The notes under the pieces: generated by a model
Told to the model about the DNA's origin: nothing
The model's input: only the letters and a program-made list of their open reading frames with translations
The model's database searches: none
Program-made: the position numbers and the translations under genes
Shown: positions 57,776 to 64,000 of the stretch, one piece after another
How positions within the stretch are numbered: position 1 is the first letter of the stretch
Layout of the letters: the number at the start of each line of letters is the position of its first letter
From: Actinocorallia longicatena
Lineage (GTDB): Bacteria > Actinomycetota > Actinomycetes > Streptosporangiales > Streptosporangiaceae
DNA: 64,000 nucleotides
NCBI RefSeq assembly: GCF_039534125.1
Contig: NZ_BAAAUV010000004.1
Location: 124,001 to 188,000, forward strand
Direction: 5' to 3'

Positions 57776-58165
57776 ATGAGCGACGCACTGCTGTTCACGA
57801 TCAGTCTGGCGATCACGGCTCTCGGGCTGTTCGCGAGCTGGGGCGCGGCCAAGAGGCGTGGGACCGCCTCGGGCCTGCGCGGCGCGGCCTGGTCCCTGGT
57901 CCCGCTCGGCTTCTACCTGACGGGCCTCACCGAGTTCCTGAGCGACCTGGTGTTCAGCCCGGTGAAGTGGGCGGGCGTCGTGACCCTCGGTGCCGCGGGT
58001 GCCCTCTACGTGGTCTCGGGGGTGAAGCTCCGCACACCCAAGGAGCCCCGCCAGGCCCGTCCGGGGGAGCGTCCCGCGGTTTCCCGAGGTCAGAAGCCCG
58101 ACGCAAACCTTGGCGACGATCTCGGGGACATCGAGGAAATCCTGCGGCGCAGGGGCATCAACTAG
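57776..58165 (+). CDS. Small three-TM membrane protein
   Basis: 129 residues: three hydrophobic helices (ALLFTISLAITALGLFASWG, AAWSLVPLGFYLTGLTEFL, WAGVVTLGAAGALYVVSG) and a charged tail ending DDLGDIEEILRRRGIN. Such actinobacterial proteins are sometimes labelled cellulose synthase without basis. Function unknown. GGGGGAG lies five bases before ATG 57776. Followed by a strong terminator. Confidence 0.85.
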   Translation: MSDALLFTISLAITALGLFASWGAAKRRGTASGLRGAAWSLVPLGFYLTGLTEFLSDLVFSPVKWAGVVTLGAAGALYVVSGVKLRTPKEPRQARPGERPAVSRGQKPDANLGDDLGDIEEILRRRGIN

Positions 58166-58196
58166 GAACTTCTTCCGCCACTACCACAGCTACAGG

Positions 58197-58233
58197 AAAA
58201 CCCGCACATCCAGGGGGATGTGCGGGTTTTTTT
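58197..58233 (+). terminator. Rho-independent terminator
   Basis: A 15-bp perfect stem AAAACCCGCACATCC (58197-58211) / GGATGTGCGGGTTTT (58216-58230) with loop AGGG and a run of seven Ts (58227-58233). The most canonical terminator in the window. Confidence 0.9.
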
Positions 58234-58282
58234 GATATCGAAGCGGACTCGCTACGGTAAATCTTCCCGTGATCTTGTCTTG

Positions 58283-58315
58283 TGAGTTGCAACTCATATC
58301 GGAAGTACGGATAAC
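58283..58315 (+). promoter_or_regulatory. Importer promoter with operator-like palindrome over the -35
   Basis: TTGCAA (58287-58292) and GATAAC (58310-58315) are separated by exactly 17 bases, a good sigma-70-type pair. The perfect 14-bp palindrome TGAGTTGCAACTCA (58283-58296) covers the -35 element, as expected for a repressor or activator dimer site. Confidence 0.55.
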
Positions 58316-58526
58316 CTCCTCCCACACGTCCGAAATAGGGACAAGTTCGGTGGTGCGGCCCTGCGGGTCGCCGGCCGCAAGTCCGCAAGGCGTGTCATCA
58401 GACGGTAACTTTCTGTTAAGTACGCCGTCTTACGTGCCCTGGACCAGCGCAAACGCCGGTACAAGGGGCACGTACATCACGGCTGGCGAAGCCGCTGGTG
58501 TCACGGTGGCAGGGGAGGAAACTGGC

Positions 58527-59519
58527 GTGACAGCGCCTCTTGATGTTTCGAAGGGCGAGCTCGAAGCTCACCCCGAAGACGTCCTTAAGGGCGTCGACAG
58601 GAAGGACGTCCAGGGCCGTTCGCTGGGCCAGATCGCCTGGCTGCGCCTCAAGCGCGACAAGGCGGCCCTCGTCGGCGCGGTCATCATCGTCCTGCTCATC
58701 GTGGTGGCGATCGTCGGCCCGTTCTTCCTGCAGGACCCGAACAAGTTCAACGGGAACCTGATCGACCCGACCTTCCAGCGCCCGTACGGCGGGTTCATGC
58801 ACTCGGGCATCAGCGGGGACCACTGGCTGGGCGTGGAACCGAACAGCGGCCGCGACATGCTGTCGCGGATCGTCTCCGGTGCCCGCGTCTCCCTGCTCGT
58901 GGCGTTCCTCGCGACCCTGCTGTCGGTCGTGATCGGAACGGTCATGGGCGTCATCGCCGGCTACTTCGGCGGCTGGGTCGACACGATCATCAGCCGTGCC
59001 ATGGACGTCTTCCTGGCCTTCCCGCTGCTGCTGTTCGCGATCGCCCTGGTCGGCGTCATGCCCGACAAGATCGCCTTCCTGCAGGGCGACTACCTGCGCA
59101 TCGCGGTGCTGATCTTCGTGATCGGGTTCTTCGCCTGGCCGTACATCGGCCGGATCGTGCGGGGCCAGACCCTGACGCTCCGCGAGCGCGAGTTCGTCGA
59201 CGCCTCACGAAGCCTCGGCGCGAGTCACTTCTACGTGATCTTCAAGGAGGTTCTCCCGAACCTCATCGCCCCGATCATCGTGTACTCGACGCTGCTGATC
59301 CCCACGAACATCCTGTTCGAGGCGGCTCTGTCCTTCCTGGGAGTCGGCATCGCGCCGCCGCGCCCGTCGTGGGGCGGCATGCTCACCCTCGCGGTGCCCA
59401 CCTACGAGAACACCCCGTTCTTCATGATCATTCCGGGCATGGCCATCTTCATCACGGTCATGGCCTTCAACCTGCTCGGGGACGGGCTGCGTGACGCGCT
59501 CGACCCCCGTGCCCGGTGA
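58527..59519 (+). CDS. Dipeptide/oligopeptide ABC importer permease (DppC-like)
   Basis: 330 residues. A charged N-terminal segment, a TM helix (AALVGAVIIVLLIVVAIVGPFF), the OppC-type N-domain and periplasmic start GDHWLGVEPNSGRDMLSR, then five more TMs with the coupling loop VDASRSLGASHFYVIFKEVLPN. GTG 58527 has GGGGAGGA seven bases upstream; the frame is open to 58269 but that part is leader. First gene of the importer operon, though a permease usually follows the binding protein. Confidence 0.92.
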   Translation: MTAPLDVSKGELEAHPEDVLKGVDRKDVQGRSLGQIAWLRLKRDKAALVGAVIIVLLIVVAIVGPFFLQDPNKFNGNLIDPTFQRPYGGFMHSGISGDHWLGVEPNSGRDMLSRIVSGARVSLLVAFLATLLSVVIGTVMGVIAGYFGGWVDTIISRAMDVFLAFPLLLFAIALVGVMPDKIAFLQGDYLRIAVLIFVIGFFAWPYIGRIVRGQTLTLREREFVDASRSLGASHFYVIFKEVLPNLIAPIIVYSTLLIPTNILFEAALSFLGVGIAPPRPSWGGMLTLAVPTYENTPFFMIIPGMAIFITVMAFNLLGDGLRDALDPRAR

Positions 59520-59577
59520 GCCCGCTCCAAGGCTCATGTCTCTCCCTGTTGGTTCCCAGAAGGGTGCGTTCCGCACA

Positions 59578-61341
59578 ATGAACAAGATCCAGATCGGTGG
59601 CTCCATCGCCGCCGCCGCGATCCTCGCGGCTGGGCTGACCGCTTGCGGCAGCGACAGCGGCGACTCGAAGTCCGGCACCGGCGCCACGTCCGCCGCCAAG
59701 GCCGACGCCGCCAACACCGCGGTCGTCAACCCCTCCGACAAGACGGGGGGCGAGCTCAAGTACGCCATGTCGAGCGACTGGGACTCGCCCGACCCCGGCG
59801 ACACCTACTACGCCTACTCCTGGAACTTCGCGCGCAACTACGCCCGCGCCCTGGTGGCCTTCAAGGACGCCCCCGGCAAGGCCGGCCTCGAGCTGACCGG
59901 CGACCTCGCCGAGGGCCTGGGCGAGTCCGCCGACGACGGCAAGACCTGGACCTACAAGATCCGCAAGGGCGTCAAGTACGACGACGGCACCGAGATCAAG
60001 GCCCAGGACGTCAAGTACGCGGTGGAGCGCTCCAACTTCACCTCCGAGCTCCAGCTCGGCCCGAAGTACTTCAAGCAGTACCTGGTCGACAACCCCGGCG
60101 GCTACAAGGGCCCGTACAAGGACAAGTCGACCGAGGGCCTCAAGTCCATCGAGACCCCGGACGACTACACGATCGTGTTCCACCTGAACGCGCCGTTCGC
60201 CGAGTTCGACTACCTCGCCACCATGCCGCAGACCGCGCCGGTGCCGCAGGCCAAGGACAAGGGCCTCAACTACAAGAAGTCCATCGTCTCCTCCGGCCCG
60301 TACAAGATCGACTCGTACGAGCCCGGCAAGGCGATGAAGCTCTCCCGCAACACCAACTGGAGCGCTGACACCGACCCGCTGCGCAAGGCCTACCCCGACA
60401 CCATCTCGGTGGCCCTGAACCAGAACCAGGACGACATCGACCAGCGCCTCATGTCCGGCGCCCTGGACGTCGACCTGTCCGGTGCGGGCGTCTCGACCGC
60501 GGCCCAGCCGAAGGTCCTCGGCTCCGCCGCGCAGAAGAAGAACAGCGACGTCACCACCGGTGGAACGCTGACCTACATGGCGATCAACCCGAACGTCGCC
60601 CCGCTGAACAACGTCGCGTGCCGCAAGGCCGTGCAGTTCGCGATCGACAAGGTCTCCGTGCAGACCGGCCTCGGCGGCCCGCTGGCCGGTGGCGCCCTGG
60701 CGTCCACCATCCTGCCGCCGACCGTCACCGGCCACCAGAAGTTCGACCTGTACCCCTCCGCGGGCAACACGGGCGACGTGGCCAAGGCCAAGGAGCAGCT
60801 GACCGCGTGCGGCAAGGCGGGTGGCTTCACCACCAACCTGACCGCCCGCTCGGACCGTCCCAAGGAGATGGCGGCCGCGACCGCCGTCCAGCAGGGTCTG
60901 GCCAAGGCCGGCATCAAGGCGAACATCAAGGGCTACCCGTCGGGTGACTACTTCACCAAGTACGCGGGCGCTCCGTCGTTCAACAAGTCGAACAACATCG
61001 GCCTGATCATGATGAAGTGGGGCGCCGACTGGCCCTCCGGCTTCGGCTTCCTCCAGCAGATCCTCGACGGTGCGTCGATCAAGCCGGCCGGTAACACCAA
61101 CCTGTCGGAGACGAACCTCAAGTCGATCAACGACCTGTTCGCCGCCTCCACCAAGGAAGGCGACGTCAACAAGCGCAACGAGATCTACGCGCAGATCGAC
61201 AAGACGGCCATGGAGGACGCGGCCGTGGTGCCGTTCACCTACGCCAACCAGCTGCTCTTCCGCCCGGCCAACGTGACGAACGTGCTCGTGACCGAGGCCT
61301 ACAGCGGCCAGTACAGCTACCTGAACCTGGGCGTCAAGTAA
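59578..61341 (+). CDS. Dipeptide/oligopeptide-binding lipoprotein (SBP_bac_5)
   Basis: 587 residues. Lipoprotein signal (LAAGLTACGSDS, lipobox LTAC) and a family-5 binding domain: LAEGLGESADDGKTWTYKIRKGVKYDDGTEIKAQDVKYAVERS is a textbook stretch. Extra-long for Dpp/Opp proteins. Binds peptides or similar solutes outside the cell and delivers them to the flanking permeases. ATG 59578; AGAAGGG lies about 13 bases upstream. Followed by a hairpin before the second permease. Confidence 0.93.
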   Translation: MNKIQIGGSIAAAAILAAGLTACGSDSGDSKSGTGATSAAKADAANTAVVNPSDKTGGELKYAMSSDWDSPDPGDTYYAYSWNFARNYARALVAFKDAPGKAGLELTGDLAEGLGESADDGKTWTYKIRKGVKYDDGTEIKAQDVKYAVERSNFTSELQLGPKYFKQYLVDNPGGYKGPYKDKSTEGLKSIETPDDYTIVFHLNAPFAEFDYLATMPQTAPVPQAKDKGLNYKKSIVSSGPYKIDSYEPGKAMKLSRNTNWSADTDPLRKAYPDTISVALNQNQDDIDQRLMSGALDVDLSGAGVSTAAQPKVLGSAAQKKNSDVTTGGTLTYMAINPNVAPLNNVACRKAVQFAIDKVSVQTGLGGPLAGGALASTILPPTVTGHQKFDLYPSAGNTGDVAKAKEQLTACGKAGGFTTNLTARSDRPKEMAAATAVQQGLAKAGIKANIKGYPSGDYFTKYAGAPSFNKSNNIGLIMMKWGADWPSGFGFLQQILDGASIKPAGNTNLSETNLKSINDLFAASTKEGDVNKRNEIYAQIDKTAMEDAAVVPFTYANQLLFRPANVTNVLVTEAYSGQYSYLNLGVK

Positions 61342-61422
61342 CTCCCGGTCGGTAGCGCTGGGTTTCACAGCATCGCTGTTCCAACGCTCGTCTGATCACC
61401 GCAGAAGGCAGGTGAAGGCCGA

Positions 61423-62490
61423 GTGGCGGGTGCGGCCCCCGGATCTCCGGGGGCCGCACCCGCCGGGCCGCTCCAAGTGTTTGCATTCATCGTCAGGCGC
61501 CTTTTGGGCGCGGTCGCCATGCTGGTCATCGTCAGCATGGTCACCTTCGGCATCTTCTTCCTCCTGCCGAAGATCGCGGGACAGAGCACCGACCAGTTGG
61601 CCGCCAAGTACGTCGGCAAGGCTCCGACGCCCGAGGCGATCGTCGACGTCAAGGAACGGCTCGGCCTCGACGATCCGATCGCCGTGCAGTACGGCCGGTT
61701 CGTCAAGGGCATCGTGGCCGGACAGGACTTCCAGACCGGTACCGAGGTCGAGCACTGCTCGGCGCCGTGCCTGGGCTATTCCTTCCGCAACAACGAGCCC
61801 GTGCTGCCGACCCTGATCGACCGGGCTCCGGTGACGATCTCGCTGGCCCTCGGCGCGTCGATCATCTGGCTGGTGCTCGGCGTGGGGATCGGCGTGCTGT
61901 CGGCGCTCAAGCGCGGCAGCCTGTTCGACCGGGCCTCGATGGGCGTCGCCCTGGCGGGCGTGTCGCTGCCCATCTACTTCACCGGTCTCCTCTCGCTGGC
62001 GATCTTCTCCTACGGGCTGGGCTGGTTCCCCGCGGGCGGCTCCTACACCGCCTTCACGGAGAACCCGGGGCTGTGGTTCCAGTCCCTGGTGCTGCCGTGG
62101 GTGACGCTGGCGTTCCTGTACGCCGCGCTGTACGCGCGTCTGACGAGGGCGGGGATGCTGGAGACCCTGAACGAGGACTACATCCGCACCGCGCGGGCCA
62201 AGGGCCTGCCCGAGCGGACCGTCATCACCCGGCACGCGCTGCGCGCGTCGCTGACCCCGATTCTCACGATCTTCGGCCTGGACCTGGGGCTGCTGCTGGG
62301 CGGCGCGGTCCTGACCGAGCAGACGTTCAGCCTGCCGGGCCTGGGCGCCCTGTCGATCGAGTCGATCTCCAGCGGTGACCTGCCCATGGTCATGGGCGTG
62401 GTCCTCGTCGCGACGATCTTCATCGTGATCGCGAGCCTGATCGTGGACGTCCTTTACGCCGTCGTCGACCCGAGGGTGAGGCTGAGCTAG
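61423..62490 (+). CDS. Dipeptide/oligopeptide ABC importer permease (DppB-like)
   Basis: 355 residues from GTG 61423. After a Gly/Ala/Pro lead, the DppB pattern begins at VFAFIVRRLLGAVAMLVIVSMVTFGIFFLLP; later RAPVTISLALGASIIWLVLGVGIGVLSA, YIRTARAKGLPERTVITRHALR (coupling loop) and GGAVLTEQTFSLPGLG. GAAGG is near GTG 61423, but an 18-bp hairpin (61426-61463) would then be translated; GTG 61477 is an alternative start that leaves it in the leader. Pairs with the DppC-like permease. Confidence 0.92.
   Translation: MAGAAPGSPGAAPAGPLQVFAFIVRRLLGAVAMLVIVSMVTFGIFFLLPKIAGQSTDQLAAKYVGKAPTPEAIVDVKERLGLDDPIAVQYGRFVKGIVAGQDFQTGTEVEHCSAPCLGYSFRNNEPVLPTLIDRAPVTISLALGASIIWLVLGVGIGVLSALKRGSLFDRASMGVALAGVSLPIYFTGLLSLAIFSYGLGWFPAGGSYTAFTENPGLWFQSLVLPWVTLAFLYAALYARLTRAGMLETLNEDYIRTARAKGLPERTVITRHALRASLTPILTIFGLDLGLLLGGAVLTEQTFSLPGLGALSIESISSGDLPMVMGVVLVATIFIVIASLIVDVLYAVVDPRVRLS
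61426..61463 (+). promoter_or_regulatory. Perfect 18-bp hairpin at the binding-protein/permease junction
   Basis: GCGGGTGCGGCCCCCGGA (61426-61443) pairs fully with 61446-61463, with a TC loop. It sits 84 bases after the binding-protein stop. It may stop or slow transcription so that the binding protein is made in excess, a common feature of importer operons. It overlaps the start region of the permease. Confidence 0.55.
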
Positions 62491-63567
62491 ATGAGCACCG
62501 CATTCGAAGGCGCTCCCGACGTGGGACCGGTCGGTTCCGGCAAGCCCGCGTCGTTCCTCGAGGTCCGCGACCTCAAGATCCACTTCCCGACGGACGACGG
62601 CCTGGTCAAGTCCGTTGACGGCCTGAACTTCGAGCTCGAGCGCGGCCAGACCCTGGGCATCGTCGGCGAGTCCGGTTCGGGCAAGTCGGTGACCAGCCTG
62701 GGCATCCTGGGCCTGCACAACCGCCGCAACTCCAGGGTCTCGGGCGAGATCTGGCTCGACGGCAAGGAACTCGTCTCGGCCCCGCCGGACGACGTCCGCA
62801 GGCTGCGCGGCAAGAACATGGCGATGATCTTTCAGGATCCGCTGTCGTCGATGCACCCCTTCTACTCGGTGGGCGCGCAGATCATCGAGGCCTACCGGAT
62901 CCACAACAACGTCTCCAAGTCGGTGGCCCGCAAGCACGCCATCGACATGCTGGGCCGGGTCGGCATCCCGACGCCGGACAAGCGCGTCGACGACTATCCC
63001 CACCAGTTCTCCGGCGGCATGCGGCAGCGCGCGATGATCGCGATGGCGCTGTCCTGCGACCCCGAGCTGCTCATCGCCGACGAGCCCACCACGGCCCTCG
63101 ACGTCACGGTGCAGGCCCAGATCCTGGACCTGCTGCGTGATCTGCAGCAGGAGTTCAACTCCGCCATCATCATGATCACCCACGACCTCGGCGTGGTCGC
63201 CGAGCTGTCGGACCGGATCATGGTCATGTACGGCGGGCGCTCGATCGAGCAGGGCACGGTGGAGGAGCTGTTCCACCAGCCGCAGCACCCCTACACCTGG
63301 GGCCTGCTCGGGTCGATGCCGCGCCTGGACCGTGAGCGCACCGACCGGCTGATGCCGGTGAAGGGCACGCCGCCGTCGCTGATCAACCTGCCGTCGGGGT
63401 GCGCGTTCCATCCGCGCTGCGGCTACGCGGAGCTCACGGAGGGCAAGAGCCAGACCGTCCGTCCCGAGCTGGAGTACACCGGCCAGGGCAGGCACCGTGT
63501 CGCCTGCCACCTGACCGCCGAGCAGCGCCAGCAGATCTGGGAGACCCAGATCAGGCCGAACCTCTGA
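62491..63567 (+). CDS. Dipeptide/oligopeptide ABC importer ATPase (DppD-like)
   Basis: 358 residues: Walker A GESGSGKSVTS (near residue 66), Q-loop MIFQDPLSSMHP, signature FSGGMRQRA, Walker B LLIADEPTTALDVT, H-loop ITHDLGVV, and the C-terminal oligo_HPY region with the Cys-rich end (GCAFHPRCGY...HRVACHL) expected of an iron-sulfur-type DppD/OppD. ATG 62491 follows the permease stop directly (TAGATG). Energises the importer with the second ATPase. Confidence 0.95.
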   Translation: MSTAFEGAPDVGPVGSGKPASFLEVRDLKIHFPTDDGLVKSVDGLNFELERGQTLGIVGESGSGKSVTSLGILGLHNRRNSRVSGEIWLDGKELVSAPPDDVRRLRGKNMAMIFQDPLSSMHPFYSVGAQIIEAYRIHNNVSKSVARKHAIDMLGRVGIPTPDKRVDDYPHQFSGGMRQRAMIAMALSCDPELLIADEPTTALDVTVQAQILDLLRDLQQEFNSAIIMITHDLGVVAELSDRIMVMYGGRSIEQGTVEELFHQPQHPYTWGLLGSMPRLDRERTDRLMPVKGTPPSLINLPSGCAFHPRCGYAELTEGKSQTVRPELEYTGQGRHRVACHLTAEQRQQIWETQIRPNL

Positions 63568-63578
63568 GGAAGATGAAC

Positions 63579-64000
63579 ATGTCCGAAACGCCGCTGCTCG
63601 AGGTCACCGACCTGCAGAAGCACTTCCCGGTCCATGCCGGTCTGCTGCGCCGCCAGGTCGCGGCCGTCAAGGCGGTGGACGGGGTCAGCTTCTCGGTCGG
63701 CAAGGGCGAGACGCTGGGCCTGGTGGGGGAGTCCGGCTGTGGCAAGACCACGACCGGACGCATGATCATGAAGCTGCTCGAGCCGACCGGCGGCAGCATC
63801 AAGTTCGAGGGCCGGGACATCACGAAGCTGTCGCAGGGCGGGATGCGCCCGCTGCGCCGCGACATTCAGATGATCTTCCAGGACCCGTACTCGTCGCTGA
63901 ACCCGCGCAAGACGGTCGGCTCGATCGTGAGCGCTCCGTTCGCGCTGCAGAAGATCGAGACGCCGAACGGGACGAAGAAGGCCGTCCAGGAGCTGCTCGA
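63579..64000 (+). CDS. Dipeptide/oligopeptide ABC importer ATPase (DppF-like), 3' truncated by the window
   Basis: The first 140 residues: LLEVTDLQKHFPV..., Walker A GESGCGKTTTG and Q-loop MIFQDPYSSLNPRKTVGSIVSAPF, both of the DppF/OppF type. ATG 63579 (MSETPLLEV) is preferred because GAGGA lies eight bases upstream; ATG 63573 is in frame but too close. The signature and Walker B lie beyond the edge. Last gene seen of the importer operon, 11 bases after the DppD-like gene. Confidence 0.93.
   Translation, partial: MSETPLLEVTDLQKHFPVHAGLLRRQVAAVKAVDGVSFSVGKGETLGLVGESGCGKTTTGRMIMKLLEPTGGSIKFEGRDITKLSQGGMRPLRRDIQMIFQDPYSSLNPRKTVGSIVSAPFALQKIETPNGTKKAVQELL

Larger units (their letters stand above)
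58166..58526. other. Intergenic region with terminator, promoter and long leader (361 bases)
   Basis: It holds the terminator of the small membrane gene (58197-58233), then a likely promoter with an overlapping palindrome (58283-58315), then an approximately 200-base leader before the dipeptide importer's first gene at 58527. No supported gene. Confidence 0.6.

Overview
The window is high-GC DNA (by eye roughly 70% or more) densely packed with genes that often overlap by ATGA or GTGA. Several features point to a filamentous actinobacterium, possibly Streptosporangiales or Thermomonosporaceae: a conservon (cvnABCD), the mycothiol ligase mshC, the DUF3090 / SCO1664-type / histidine-phosphatase group, DUF3099, many GTG starts, and a eukaryote-like single-chain acyl-CoA carboxylase. 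The family-level guess is inference only. No transposase, integrase, CRISPR array, rRNA or tRNA was seen.

Layout. 1-800: tail of a phospholipase-D-type enzyme and an anti-sigma-type ATPase. 1.6-4.3 kb: an NMT1/SsuA-like ABC importer (binding protein, permease, ATPase). 4.3-9.1 kb, convergent to it: a complete conservon whose last gene is a close paralogue of the importer's binding protein. 9.4-19.8 kb: an unusual NRPS-free, PKS-free assembly line. One arm holds a stand-alone carrier protein, an adenylating ligase and a DUF3050 haem-oxygenase-like protein. The other holds an ECF-like sigma factor, an MMPL exporter, a transglutaminase-like protein, an alpha/beta-hydrolase fused to a carrier domain, a thioester-reductase-like SDR and a second ligase. 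19.9-23.9 kb: a receiver-only protein, a NarL-type regulator, a sodium-symporter/histidine-kinase fusion and its small partner. 24.2-27.8 kb: two paralogous small membrane proteins flank an XRE regulator and a strikingly well-conserved ethylene-forming enzyme, next to an apparently frameshifted anti-sigma-type ATPase. 27.9-37.7 kb: Nudix hydrolase, the 1,819-residue carboxylase, DUF3099 protein, dodecin, and TldD/PmbA. 37.8-41.4 kb: two STAS proteins, a cobalamin-binding protein with the Wx9EH signature of B12 photoreceptors, and a PAS-GAF-PP2C phosphatase. 41.6-43.1 kb: fabG-fabI. 43.2-58.2 kb: mostly housekeeping or conserved actinobacterial genes (degenerate RecD2-like protein, aldo/keto reductase, uppP, corA, CBS-domain transporters, mshC, PAC2, USP, HAD). 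58.3 kb to the end: a dipeptide/oligopeptide ABC importer cut by the window edge.

How the parts fit. The most interesting units are (i) the 9.4-19.8 kb assembly line, where two carrier proteins, two ligases and a Cys-His-Asp transglutaminase fold suggest amide formation between carrier-bound acyl groups without an NRPS condensation domain; (ii) the ethylene-forming enzyme, which keeps every active-site residue I can recall, mostly at the same residue numbers as the Pseudomonas enzyme; (iii) the B12-binding/PP2C/STAS operon, which looks like light or cobalamin input into a partner-switch; and (iv) a conservon whose final gene encodes a substrate-binding lipoprotein. Gene functions come from recalled family motifs, not from database searches.
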